This document shows, one piece after another, positions 44,717 to 56,629 of a DNA stretch of 64,000 bases. The position numbers and the translations under genes were made by a program. This stretch comes from Aureobasidium sp. EXF-3400. Taxonomy: Eukaryota; Ascomycota; Dothideomycetes; Dothideales; Saccotheciaceae. The notes beneath the pieces are model-generated. The model saw only the letters and a list, made by a program, of their open reading frames with translations. It ran no database searches and was not told where the DNA came from. The stretch is taken from positions 22,221 through 86,220 of the forward strand of contig SWBL01000225.1 in assembly GCA_024195585.1 (NCBI GenBank), in the 5' to 3' direction. Within the stretch, counting starts at the first letter, position 1. Every line of letters starts with the position of its first letter.

Positions 44717-44832
44717 CGGCTCATCAGTGAACTGGTGTAGTTGCCACCGTGCAGATGATCGATTGGTTCCCTGCAATCTTTGGAATCCCAAAGCCCTTGA
44801 GTTCGACTCAGGGGCTTGCCTTCTTTTTTGAG
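44717..44832 (+). mobile_element. SINE-like tRNA-derived element, copy 3
   Basis: A perfect box A match TGGTGTAGTTG (44733-44743; consensus TRGYNNARNNG), ATTGGTTCCC, a TTTGGAATCCCAAAG segment, box B AGTTCGACTC (44800-44809) and a T6 terminator (44824-44829). It lies 410 bp after copy 2 in the same direction. The spacing from box A to box B (67 bp) and from box B to the T-run (24 bp) agrees with the other copies. Confidence 0.55.
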
Positions 44833-45347
44833 GTTTTTGCTGATTTCGTGATGGTCCCTCTTTATCACAGAAACATGTAGTACGTGTTTATTGTGGTGAT
44901 GTACAGCTCGCTGAATCAAGAGTGTGTCTTTGAGAGCGGGAAAGCAGGGTTGAGAAGCTTGATCGTACCCTCGTCTTCTCATACTTGTACACTACTATGC
45001 CCGGCTCTCCCTCCCTAAGTTGGTGTTAGAGACCCTGATCGAGCATGCAAGAAGTCAAGAGCTATGGGAGTACATCCAGACTCTCTCCCCGCAGCACCTT
45101 GCACTTGAGTTCCCGTCACAAGCACCCTTTTCTTTCTGTGGTGTGATCCTTGAGTCACTGCAGAGAAGAACGATCCTTCCAGTACTTTAGAGCAGAGAGA
45201 TAGAAATCAGCACCTTAGCAAGGTACAGAACAAGAAGAGTCGATGGATACTCTTCAGATCACAAGCCCGTAGATGCTTGTAGATTTGCAAAAAGGTCTCT
45301 CCAATTATATACACAAAGCTGAGATGTTGTTGCCTTCTGATCTCTTA

Positions 45348-48300
45348 CTAGCTCAGGGCCTGACTCTGACACTACACTCGATCCATTAGTATCATGAGCA
45401 GAAGTCAAAAGCACAAAACTCACCATCTCCCAATAAACACCCTGCTTGTTCACAAGTCCAGCATGACTCCCCTTCTCCACCACCTTACCATCATCAAACA
45501 CAAATATAACATCGGCATTCTGGATAGTAGACAGCCGATGAGCAACAGCAATCATTGTTCTCCCACTACGTGCTCGTTCAAAAGCAGCTTGTACAATTTT
45601 CTCAGACTCAGAGTCTAGAGCCGATGTTGCCTCGTCAAGAAGAAGAAGTTTAGGGTCTCGGATCAGAGCTCGTGCGATAGCTATGCGTTGTTTTTGACCG
45701 CCTGACATGCCAACGCCTTTAGGGCCAACGTCAGTGTCGTAGCCTTGAGGTAGAGATACGATAAAGTCGTGGATGAGAGCTTCGCGACAGACTTGGTAGA
45801 GTCTTTCGTCTGGTACCGAGCTGGGGTCGGTGATGCCGAAGAGAACGTTGTCACGAATGGTGCCTCGAAACATGGTTGGTTCCTGAGCTACTAATGATAG
45901 ATGTCGCCTGTAGTCGTAGACATTCATGTCATTGATGTTAATACCATTACAGGTAATGTTACCTTGTCCTGGGTCGACGTCATAGAATCTCTCCAGGAGA
46001 GAAATGATGGTGGTTTTGCCGCAGCCAGATGGACCGACGAAAGCTGCATATTGACCTTTCCCAATGCTAATATTCAAGTCGTCAAAGATAGGAATATCGC
46101 GAGTAGGGTATTTGAATCGGACGTTCTGGAGCTCAACTCGCACTCCACCGCTAGCTTCGGGTATTTCTTTGTCGTTGCTCGGCCCAGCCCTTGAGACGTC
46201 TGCGGACGTTTGGATCTCGAATATGCGATTGGCAGCGGCCGTGGCTTGCGCAGTATTGGGAGCAACACTAAGGACCTGACTTGCAGCTTCTGCGCCTTGT
46301 ATCATCGCCATGTAGCAGACGAAGAAAGCCTCAAAGCCGTACTCGCCACTGACGAGAAGTCTCCCACCATACCAAAAGATCAGAGCTTGACATCCAAGAC
46401 CAGCACTGTCTACAAAGCCATAAAGAGCTGATGTCCACAAGGCTTTGGTGTGAGCTGCTTGGACATGATCAGCTAAGAGCCTTGAGTATCTTTCTGTGAT
46501 AGTGTTTTCCATAGTAAGCGCCGAGACTGTCCTGATCGCACCTATTGCTTCGGTAGCAAACTGCGAGCTTTCTGCAAAGACACTGGAGTTCATCTTGTCT
46601 AACTGTACCTCATGTCTGTACTTCCAGAATCCCGAGGCTAGCATGATAGGCATAGTGACGCACAAAGCAACTAAGCCAAGCTTCCAGCTGAAAACTAGAG
46701 AGATGATGATGCATCCGACCACATTGAACATTCCAGATAACGCGAGTCCGAGGTTGAGACCAAAGACTTCCTCCAGGGATTTGGCATCACTAGCGATGCG
46801 CGAGCTCAATGTACCGTGGGAATTGATGTCTCTGTCGAAGAAGCTGATCCTCTGATAGAGCATATCAGTGAAGTATTGTGTCTTGTATACTGCACTGACG
46901 GAATATTGTACGCGCAAACCCACCCAGCCCTCGCAAAGATTTGCGAGACCTGAGCCTGCAGCAAGAGCAAGCCACATGAGAGCCCAGAAGTTAGCTTTGC
47001 TCTTTGCAGCTTCTGTACTCAGAAGGAAGACTCCAAGGACTTTTGCAAAGAGCCAAGCTTGTATCGGGGTGGCTGCTGCAACAGCCATGGCAGAGATAAC
47101 AATACCCACTAAAGCATACCAATGGGCTCGCTGCGTCTGAAGAAGTTTCTCGAACGTTTGAAAGAGGTTTTGAGACTTGACAATCGGTGTAGGTTGGTCG
47201 ACACCAAGAAGCTCCGGTCGGAAATCTTGTTGGATTATCTTTTCTGAAACTATGTCGGCATCTAGGTACTCTTTGTCGGTTCCTACGTGGTCGCTGGTAG
47301 TAAATTGTAACGACTGGGCTCGTATCAGAGCACTGTATGCGCTATTCGAATCATCGATGAGGCTTTGATGAGTACCTTGCTCCACCGCTTGACCAGCCTG
47401 CAAAACGATAATATGATCAGCTTTCTTGATAGTCGAGAGACGATGAGCGATGGTAATAGTTGTGCGAGTTCGTGCAATCTTATCGAGGGCGAGTTGGATA
47501 GTCCTTTCACTCTTTGCGTCGACAGCACTGGTGGCTTCATCAAAGATGATGATTTGCGGCTTCTTGATAATACTCCTGGCAATGGCGATCCGCTGCTTCT
47601 GACCTCCAGATAATTTCACACCACCGTCGCCGACTTTCGTGTGATACCCCTATTGATCATGCGGTCAATACCACTTGGACAAGAACAGGTGGTGTAAATC
47701 ATGTACTTACGTCAGGTAGACGGGTGACAAACTCGTGAGCGTAAGCTTCTTGACACGCTTTTTTGACCAGTTCTAGCTTTAGCTCTTTAGGCTCGTGTTC
47801 CCATTTCGTGCCGATGAGCCCGTTCGCAACGTTGTTGACGATGGTATCATTGAAAAGGAAAGGCTCTTGCTGAACAACCCCCACTTGAGCCCTCCACCAT
47901 TTGAGGTCTAGAGTCTCGATGTTGTGATCGCCGATCGTGATGGCCCCAGATAATACAGGCTTGAGCTGTGACTCAGGTTGCTCATCATGCAAGTCGTTCT
48001 CCGGGGTTTTGGATTTCTTGGTTGGCTTCTCTGTGACGACTTTCTGTAGTGTATGTTGATCTTGCAGTGAGTACCATCGTTCCAAGAGACCGACGATTGT
48101 ACTCTTGCCCGAGCCAGAAGGTCCAACAAAGGCCGTATTCTGACCAGAACGAAGACGAAAGCTCAAGCCATCCAACACCCTGACACCAGGACGAGCTGGA
48201 TATTCAAAAGTGACGTTATCGAAGACTACATCCTTGGAAGCGATATCTGGTTTGAGGGAACCAGAAGCAGGGGTTGGAGCATCAATGACTGTTAGAAGCT

Positions 48301-49394
48301 CGCAAGCAGCGATCATGGCTTTACCTATGGCCATGAGTGGTGTCGAAATGAACCCTAGTGAGGTTATGATCATCATGACCGACATCAATACGACGATTAC
48401 GACACCAGAGTTGCTGATGCTGCCAGCAATGTATTTCTTGCTGCCATACCAGAACGCTAGACCAAAGGCGCCGAAGATCCCAAAGTACTGCTCACTTATC
48501 AGCAGTGGTACCAGCCAATGTGGCAATGGGTGTATTTCCGAGACATACTATGAGACCGAGTTGGATGCCTAAAAATGGAGCAGCCTTTTGTGCTCGCATC
48601 AAGGCTTTTTTCACCCAAGCGTCGTAGCGAGAAAATACATGACTTTGACCACCACATGCTAACACTAAACGAATTTCTCCTAGAGCCTCACTTGCAACGG
48701 CTGTCGCTTCTGCATCCGCCTCAAGAGTCGCAGTCTGGCCTTTAAGGATGAGAGGCATGAGGATTGCAGCAACGACAATAGTATACAAAATCAACGAAGA
48801 CGTGACCAAAGCAAGATCCCAGCTCCAGACGAATGCAATTATGATGGCAGCCACGATTGTTGTGATGTACTGCACTAGCGTACCCAATCGCTCCGATATG
48901 CCAAGCTGTAGGGTATTCGTTGTTGCTGTGATGGCAGTTGCAGGAGCTCCTACTGGCATGGAATCAATGACGTGGATTGACTGTGCGAATAGTGATTGCA
49001 GATAGTGAAGGCGTATCGCTGATGACAACCGAATGCCAATCATTCTGAAGCAATACTTGTTAATGGTATTGAGACCCCAACGCCCAATGAAGAGAGCCAT
49101 AATGTACAAGGCCTGGCGGTTCAAGATACGGTCGAAGTCGTTGCGTGTCAACATGGAGGCTTCACTGTAGTAGTCGGTAAATTGACCAGCAAGTTGTCCG
49201 AAAACGACATTCATCAGTGGTAAAGTTATACCGGCGCCGATTGATGCCAGAGAGGCGATGGTGTAGACACAAATATCCCATTTTGTAGCATATGAGAAGA
49301 CTCTCAGGTAGTCAGAGATTTTTGGAGTTCGGACTGTTTGCTTTGTGTTCGTTTGTGCCTCCTTTTCATCGGTCGCAGCAATAGCTTTTGGCAT
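45348..49394 (-). CDS. ABCB-type full ABC transporter (multidrug-resistance-like)
   Basis: A plasma-membrane efflux pump with two TMD-NBD halves, 1290 residues. Model: complement of join(45348..45371, 45424..47649, 47711..48487, 48549..49394). The last exon is only 24 nt and gives the usual YWEMCQSQALS end. NBD1: GPSGSGKST (Walker A), LSGGQKQRIAIA (signature), IIIFDEATSAVD (Walker B). NBD2: GPSGCGKTT, MSGGQKQRIAIA, LLLLDEATSALD; both H-loops are in IAHRLST / VAHRLST. NBD1 carries an acidic insert of about 40 residues between Walker A and the Q-loop (TEKPTKKSKTPENDLHDEQP). All active residues are intact. The start ATG at 49394 is followed by a hydrophilic cytosolic leader. The substrate is unknown. 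Divergent from MEF1. Confidence 0.95.
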
Positions 49395-50011
49395 GGTGCT
49401 CGGGGAATCGAGAGAATCGTTGCTTGACGAGAAAGGAAATTGCGGGTGGGAGGTGACTGCAACTGGTTGGTAGTCAGGCTTACATCGAGCAGGAGAAGGC
49501 CAGTTTTGAGTCCTGAGGCTAGTAGCAAGCTGTCAAAGTAGAATATACTGGATTCAAGTCATATCCGAGCTACTGCGATATTTCGCAGGCAACAACAATC
49601 CTGCCTACGGGTTCGAAGATTCCAGCGTGCCGGGTCTTGGATGGCTGCATTAGCCAATGATACAGCGTACTAGTGCTTGGCTCATATTCCTTCGAAGCCT
49701 GCACGGGATAGACCTAGGAAGCGACCTGCATTAACGGTCTCATATTTTCGGTGAGAAAAAAGGCGACAAGCAAAGTGCGTGGTAGGATCACACATAGTCA
49801 AGAATGGTCAAACATGAATCAAGAAATGTTGTCGAAGCACAGGAGGATCAATGCCTGTCGGTTGACGGAAAAGGAAGTTGCGGAGAAGAGTAGAATGCGG
49901 GAAGAAACGCGGAGGACGGGATTTGCCGTGGACCATGATGACCAGAAAAAGTGCACTTGTTAGAGCCGCCACGCCAAGCGGACATCCACTCGGCAGGCCA
50001 TTCAAGTCAAG
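49395..50011. promoter_or_regulatory. Divergent region between the ABC transporter and MEF1
   Basis: 617 bp between opposite start codons. A box B-like GGGTTCGAAGATTCC occurs at 49608-49622 without a matching box A or terminator. No gene is supported. Confidence 0.35.
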
Positions 50012-52459
50012 ATGAGGGCATACGGAGTTGGCAGAGTGCAGAGCAGCGCATTGCGATCGCTCGAAGTCGCATCGCGCAATGCTTGCCGCAGAAACTTTTC
50101 TGTTTCGCGTTGGAACTCGCCCGCTCTGTTGCGCTCCCAGACGGTTGCTGTGACCGAGAGGACGACCTCATGGCAACCCAGGAGACTGCAGAGCGGTACT
50201 GCCGCTGCTGTGTATGTGCTTCCTAAGACATGGCAGACTCAAGACTAACACACAGACAGGCTCGACCACGCTATGCAGGACCCCAGCTCGCTCTCGCAGA
50301 CAGACATTGTCAACAACCTGAACCCCAAGGAGGCCGCCCGTCTGGACAAGCTGAGAAACATTGGTATCGCTGCCCACATTGACAGTGGAAAGACGACCGC
50401 TACCGAGCGTGTCCTATACTACACTGGTCGTATCAAGTCCATCCACGAAGTCCGTGGCAAGGACTCGGTCGGAGCAAAGATGGACAGCATGGACCTGGAA
50501 CGTGAGAAGGGTATCACCATTCAGTCGGCTGCCACCTTCTGTGACTGGGTCAAGGTCGACCGCGAGAAGGGAACCGAGGAGAAATACCACATCAACTTGA
50601 TCGATACACCTGGCCATATTGATTTCACCATCGAGGTCGAGCGTGCTCTGCGTGTGCTTGACGGTGCTGTCATGATTCTGTGTGCCGTCAGTGGTGTTCA
50701 GTCCCAGACTCAGACCGTCGATCGCCAGATGCGCCGCTACAACGTCCCCCGTATCTCCTTCATCAACAAGATGGACCGCATGGGTGCCAACCCATACCGC
50801 GTTTGCGACATGATCAACAAGAAGTTGCGCATTCCTGCCGCCATGATCCAGGTTCCCATTGGTGCTGAGGATGAGTTCAAGGGTGTCGTCGACATTGTCC
50901 GTATGAAGGCCATCTACAACACCGGCGAAAAGGGAGAGACCATCGTCGAGTCGGACGAGATCCCTGCCGATGTCAAGCAAATCGCCGATGAGAGACGTAA
51001 GATGCTTATCGAGACTCTTGCCGATGTCGATGATGAGATTGCCGAGATGTTCCTTGATGAGCAGGAGCCCACCATTCCCCAGATCAAGGCTGCCATCAGA
51101 CGTGCCACCATCTCTCTCAAATTCTCTCCCGTCATGTTGGGTTCTGCTCTTGCCGATAAGTCCGTCCAACCTATGCTGGACGGTGTCTGCGACTACCTCC
51201 CCAACCCCTCTGAGGTCGAGAACATTGCTCTTGATAAGAGACGCAAGGAAGCCCCCGTCAAGATGGTTTCATACCAAGAGCTGCCCTTCGTCGGTCTTGC
51301 CTTCAAGCTGGAAGAGAGCAACTTCGGTCAACTTACTTACATCCGTGTCTACCAAGGAACCATCAAGAAGGGCCAGGTCGTCTACAACGCTCGTACCGAC
51401 AAGAAGGTCAAGATTCCCAGAATCGTACGCATGCACTCCAACGAGATGGAGGAAGTCAACGAGATTCACGCTGGTGAAATCTGTGCCGTGTTCGGTGTCG
51501 ACTGCGCCTCTGGTGACACTTTCACCGACGGTACCCTCGGCTACACCATGACTTCCATGTTCGTTCCCGATGCCGTCATTTCGCTTTCCATCAAGCCCAA
51601 GCAGACCAAGGATACCCCCAACTTCTCCAAGGCCATGTCACGTTTCCAGCGTGAGGACCCTACTTTCCGTGTCCACGTCGACACTGAGTCCCAGGAGACC
51701 ATCATTTCCGGTATGGGTGAATTGCATCTCGACATTTACGTCGAGCGCATGCGTCGTGAGTACAACGTCGACTGCATTGTCGGTCAACCTCAAGTCGCCT
51801 ACCGTGAGACCATCCAGTCTCGCGTTCCCTTCGATCACATTCTCAAGAAGCAAACTGGTGGTGCTGGTGATTACGCCCGTGTCGTCGGATGGATGGAGCC
51901 TACTGGCCAAATCGCCGACAACCACTTCGAGCAGCAGATTACCGGTGGTACCATCAGCGAAAAGTACTTGCTTGCTTGTGAGAAGGGTTTCTACGCCTCT
52001 TGCGACAAGGGTCCTCTGCTCGGTCACCGCGTCCTGGGTGCCAGCATGGTCATCAACGACGGAGCCACCCATATGACCGATTCGTCCGAAATGTCTTTCC
52101 GCAACGCCACCCAACAAGCCTTCCGCAAGGCCTTCCTTGCCGCCCAACCCCAAGTCCTCGAGCCTCTGATGAAGACCACCATCACCGCACCCAACGAGTT
52201 CCAGGGCAACATTGTCGGTCTGCTGAACAAGCGCAACGCTGTTATCTCTGATACCGAGATTGGCCCTGAGGATTTCACCCTTTACGCTGATTGCAGTTTG
52301 AACTCTATGTTTGGTTTCTCTACCCAGCTTAGAGCTGCTACACAGGGTAAGGGTGAGTTCTCGATGGAGTTCAGCCATTACTCGCCTGCACCTATGCAAT
52401 TGCAGAAGGAACTTATTGCCAAGCACGAAAAGTACCAGGCTGAGAGAAACAAGAAGTAA
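50012..52459 (+). CDS. MEF1: Mitochondrial elongation factor G (EF-G1)
   Basis: The GTPase that translocates mitochondrial ribosomes. Model: join(50012..50211, 50260..52459), 799 residues; 48-nt intron GTATGT...GACAG. The first exon codes an Arg/Ser-rich mitochondrial presequence without acidic clusters ([20 protein letters not shown]). G motifs are [12 protein letters not shown] (P loop), [11 protein letters not shown] (switch I), IDTPGHIDF (G3) and NKMDRMG (G4). Domain IV and V segments include [11 protein letters not shown] and [20 protein letters not shown]. The coding strand has the strong C-ending codon bias of a highly expressed gene, which makes long antisense shadow ORFs. Confidence 0.96.
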
Positions 52460-53002
52460 AGTGATTTGTGCATGTAATGGGATGAAGGAGGCGAATCTGT
52501 ACGATATTGTCGATGGCTGGGCCAAGAAAAAGTCTACGTTTGTATTTGCAGTTTCTCAATCGTATGGCATGAAGATGGCGTAGGAGTAAAAAAGGATGTT
52601 TTCTTGATGTGTATATATATTTATGTAAGAGTTGGTTTCTCGATAGAAAGGATAGAACAAAGAACTCTCGACTTTTTTCAAAAGCATATCTTCATCCTCC
52701 CGTGCCCTTAGTCATTGGTAAGTATCTACTCAGAGTCGTCATATCAGTCTCTCTGTGGACGTGTATGCCATCTGGAGACAACAGTACGTCTCTATGGCTT
52801 TCTAACTCTTCTTATGGTCTGTCATGACAGCAGGACAAACATGACATTGAGGGGACAAACAGGATAAACCAAAATCACTACATACCACCTTCCAATGCAC
52901 AAGTGAACTTGTACTCTCGGACAAACCAAACCCCTACCCTTCACTTTCTCTCAACACCTTATAATGCAGTAAACCCCATCAATCACCAGCAAATCGGCAA
53001 GC
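52460..53002. other. Intergenic region, nothing recognised
   Basis: 3' UTR of MEF1 followed by AT-rich sequence. Only short frames without family segments. Confidence 0.4.
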
Positions 53003-53102
53003 TGGCTCAATCGGAAAGAACCACACCCATTTGCAATAAAACTCCCGAAGAGTTTCCTGCAGTAGGTCGTTGGTTCGATCCTCATAATAAGCAGATTCTT
53101 TT
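53003..53102 (+). other. tRNA-like box A / box B / T4 unit
   Basis: Perfect box A TGGCTCAATCG (53003-53013) and box B GGTTCGATCC (53072-53081), then a T4 run at 53099-53102. The order and spacings (69 and about 27 bp) equal those of the SINE-like copies, but the intervening sequence differs. The T stem has a mismatch and no acceptor stem pairs, so I do not call a tRNA gene. It may be a tRNA pseudogene or another SINE family. Confidence 0.35.
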
Positions 53103-53559
53103 CACTCTGGTACTTGCAAAGGTAGAATACTTTATAGGCATGGAGGGGGTTTTCCCTAGCAGCCAGCGCAAAAGGCTGCTTGGTTTTTTGCTTGTGTTGG
53201 GTCTGGAACAGTATGGGAAGGGCGATATGAAGGTTGGGATATGAAGCAGGTTGAGGGCGGTAAGGAGGGAGTTCTCTTCCGCTGACATTATTATGCTCTG
53301 CATGGGTGTATTTGGTCCTGAGGCGAGTGTTCTTGGTGATGAAATTGAGAAGGTTACTCCCAAGAACGATAGGAATTTCCCTGGCCAATACAACACTAAT
53401 CTCTGGTGACTCCGCCGCTGGTAGTTGTCGTCTTGGTTAATCTTTGATCGTCTGGGGAATCAATGAGGGTGGTATGGTTGCTCGTGATGTTGACGCCCAC
53501 CTCAATAGTATGGGCACTCAGCTTTTCTGTCATCAGTGGTACTGTTAAGTGCTCCAAAG

Positions 53560-54060
53560 GAATTAATCTCTTAACCAGACAATGAATGCTTCGTACCGCT
53601 CTTCTGTACTCTGTAGGTAATAGTAGACACATCCACATCGTCTGCGAACCTGAACAAACAGCTCTCCTTACCAAACATCGATATCTCGTGTATGCTTTCC
53701 GTACTTTGACCACCTTACAACTCATAGCAAACAAGTCCACACCAACCGTAGACCTGGAAAGACCGCCTTCTCCGCTGAACATCCATGCCTCGTACAGTGT
53801 TTCCGTACTTAGTGAACAACAGTACATACATCCACATCGTCTTTGAATCTGAACAAAGTACTCTCTATACCAAGAGTTAACGTCTCGTGCAGTTAATCCG
53901 TGCTATACCTCCCTTGTAGCTCAGACTTGCTGGTTCATGACCCCTTTTGAGTTCCGTGGAAGGTCACAACTGCACCCTCCTTGGACCCGAAAAAACCGCT
54001 GTCCCCAGCAAACATAAACGTCTCGTGCAGCTCTTCCGTACTCTGACTACCTCGCGCCAA
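53560..54060. repeat. Degenerate tandem array, unit about 95-105 bp, five copies
   Basis: The core CGTCTCGTGCAGxxxTTCCGTACTxTG recurs at about 53588, 53691, 53786, 53881 and 54019. Between cores a second block, ACATCCACATCGTCTxxGAAxCTGAACAAA, occurs at about 53630 and 53828 with a weaker copy near 53730. Copies are 65-85% alike by eye. On the minus strand several units read TEExxEx(F/W)MF...(F/L)FRF(A/K)DDVDV, suggesting a coding origin, but no continuous frame is left. Confidence 0.6.
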
Positions 54061-54743
54061 CATCGGATACACGCTGAAAGCTACCTCGACATCGACCCGA
54101 TTGGCGAACGTGGCGCCGTGTGCCAGGGCGTGGCGAGCAGATGGTGCAGACAAAGGTCTTGGAAGGGTCCTCAGTTGCCAGCTGCTTGCGACCTCGGCGG
54201 GTGGTCGAGATCAAAGGACCAGAGTGCGGTGGTGAGAAGACTTTGGATCAGCAGGGGTGTGCGGTCTATATACTCGGCAATTAAAGTTGTGAGGGAGATG
54301 ACAGTGGTGATCTCCCCGTGTGCAAAGCTATGTCACATAGACAGCTACAAAAACGCACAATACTTTCGAGAGATAGAATAAGATCCATAGAAAAGTGGCA
54401 AATGCTTAGCTTTCCTTGGATACATGTCTGAACTAGAAGTTATTATGCCTTTGTATAGCGTTTACTCGGTAGACGGTCGTAGGAGGGGAATAGGAGATAC
54501 AGACTCGCCCATGATGACAACATAGTCGTCCAGGTCTCTGCACTGGTCTTATAATTCAAGAGACCACAGGTTGTGTTGGATCAATATACGAAACCAATTG
54601 GGCAGGGTGGTACGGTTGACTGGTGGACTTGAGCTCATTTCTGGAATTTTGTATCGATTCGAATCTTTTGGGTATCTTGTACGAAAGCATTTTGATGCTC
54701 CGTTTCCTCGTCTCGTGTGCGTCCGGCTCACCGAGTCGTGTTT

Positions 54744-56071
54744 CTAGTCCAGACCCTTGAACGAGCCCATGCTCTTTGCGCCAGACTTGTCCTTGCCCTT
54801 GGCACGCTTTCTCTTCTTTCTGCGCTTGCGACCAGTATCTTCCTCGTCACTGCTACTGTCACTGCCCATATCGCTATCATCGTCATCACTGCCTGCATCG
54901 CTGTTCTCGGCCTCTCTCTTGAGATCGCCATCGACATAGGCGTGCTGGTCTTCGTCAACCATCTCGTGCCAGACCTTGATGGTGCTGCCACCTGCTGTGA
55001 TGAGTCTGCCTGCGACGTCAAAGTCCAAGCTGACGACACCCTCGACGTCGTCGTGTGTAATTTCGGAGATGACCTTATTGGGACCGAGCTTGACAAAGCG
55101 GACCTTGCCATCTCCCATACCCACAGCGAGGACTTTACCGCCCGGGCCAACGTCTGGGGGTAGCAGGCGAATGACATCCAAGCTCTCACCACCACCGGCG
55201 CTGCGGTCGACAGTGATACGCTCATCTTGATCGTCCCAGACTCCGCGCTCCCAGAGAGTAAGCACACCATCTCCACCACCGACAACAAGCTTCTCACCCT
55301 TTGACGAGCTGGTCTTGCGGGCGGGCAGGCCAGAGACGAAGCAGGATGAGAGAAGAATCTCTTCTTGGTCCTCGCTGCGGACTAGAACGCCACGACGCAA
55401 GTCAGTCACACTGAGGGTAGTACCGCCGGTGGTGACCCATTGTTTGCTGTATCCAGAGGTGCTGGACTCTGAGACGGGAAGTGGTGTCAGGGAGGAGATG
55501 TAGTCTTCGTGAGGGTGGTGTGTTTGTGAAGGACGAGTGGTGGAGAAGGTAGAGAAGTTGGCCTCGCGGGTATCGTAAAGGTGGAGAGCAGAGCTGTCGG
55601 TTGCGAGGAGGAAGGTTTGAGGACTGAGAATATGGAGAATCGAGGGTTCGTCAATGTCGTCGGTCGAGCTATAGCCTCGGTCAGTGGGTGATGATTGAGG
55701 TCCGGAGAATTGAGTACTCACGGATCAAGAGGAATAGCGATCTTGGTGACGACTTTGCCAGTCACACTGTCGGCACCCTTGACGATGCCGTCGGTACCAG
55801 CACTGAAGAGGGTGCTTCCGTCCAGACTGTAGCCGAGACTTCTGCAGCTGCCCTGGTGTCTGCGGGTACGCCATGCAGCTTCGACCTGACCGCGTCCAGT
55901 TGCTGCTGCCTCGGCTTGAGCCTCATCCTCATCGTCGCCCTCGACTGGCGGCAGTCTCAGCGTCGCAACATGACCGGAGCTTAGTCCAACAGCCACCAAG
56001 GGAGCTGTTGGATGAAGAGCCTGCGCGAACAGCTCCGACGAGAGCGGGAGCGTGCATATCGTGTCGAACAT
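54744..56071 (-). CDS. JIP5: JIP5-like WD40 protein (60S ribosome biogenesis)
   Basis: A nucleolar WD-repeat protein linked to large-subunit biogenesis. Model: complement of join(54744..55668, 55722..56071), 424 residues; the 53-nt intron has GTGAGT...CTATAG. The start [20 protein letters not shown] is the typical Jip5 N-terminus. WD segments include [17 protein letters not shown] and [18 protein letters not shown], then [20 protein letters not shown] and [20 protein letters not shown]. The tail is acidic ([18 protein letters not shown]) then basic ([16 protein letters not shown]), a nucleolar targeting pattern. Confidence 0.92.
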
Positions 56072-56629
56072 GGCGATCGATCGTTCTTGCCAATGCTGGC
56101 AATGTTCAATTGCTTGTCGCGAACGCGCTTTTTAGGAAACTGCTATTTTTTTCCGTCCTCATATGGTTAGTGCCGGCTTTAGGATGGACTTACCCCAGTC
56201 TATGACATGGCCTCGGCCGTTGCTCCCCCTCAGCCCGACATGAACCTCTCGGGGAACCTTTGGAAGGGCAGGCCCTTTCTCTGTCGAGATCCACTCTTCT
56301 CGTCAACTAGCCCTTTTAGACCCTGCCGTATGATGTCGACATATTCCTAGTGCTGCTCTGTAACAACAAAACCTCCTAGGTATCGTCTTCCCTTCTCAAC
56401 CATCAATGTCATTTTCCTAGATACAGTCTCCCTCTCGCCTTCATTCCTATATTCCTATATTCCTATATTCTAGATATCACTAGACCCATACTTACCTATG
56501 AAGAAGAAACAAAACCAGATCACCTTTGGCTTTTGCGACGTCAATACTGGACAACGAGTATATCCAGCTACTACCGATTTGCCTGAGAAACTCCCTCCTG
56601 CTCAGCAGCTTTACACTTCCGACGACAAC
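56072..56629. promoter_or_regulatory. Divergent region between JIP5 and the GH36 gene
   Basis: About 560 bp between opposite starts. It holds a T-rich stretch near 56145 and a 9-bp microsatellite at 56442-56470. The ATG at 56498 is in frame with the GH36 start and would add 44 residues, but these lack family similarity. Confidence 0.4.
56442..56470 (+). repeat. 9-bp microsatellite ATTCCTATA, about 3 copies
   Basis: Perfect repeats of ATTCCTATA just upstream of the GH36 gene, probably in its 5' UTR or promoter. Confidence 0.75.

Noticed and set aside
44325..44829. Two intron-containing tRNA genes
   Set aside because: Box A and B are good, but T stems pair only out of register and no acceptor stem can be formed. 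A SINE-like origin fits better.
50414..52525. Long minus-strand ORFs (251 and 295 codons) across MEF1
   Set aside because: Antisense shadows of a strongly biased EF-G gene; no family similarity.
52951..53388. 145-codon minus-strand ORF
   Set aside because: Overlaps the box A/B unit in antisense, no ATG-supported domain; looks like a chance frame.
56498..56629. Upstream in-frame ATG of the GH36 gene
   Set aside because: Adds 44 residues with no similarity to the family start, which lies close to the PP(I/L)GQ motif.
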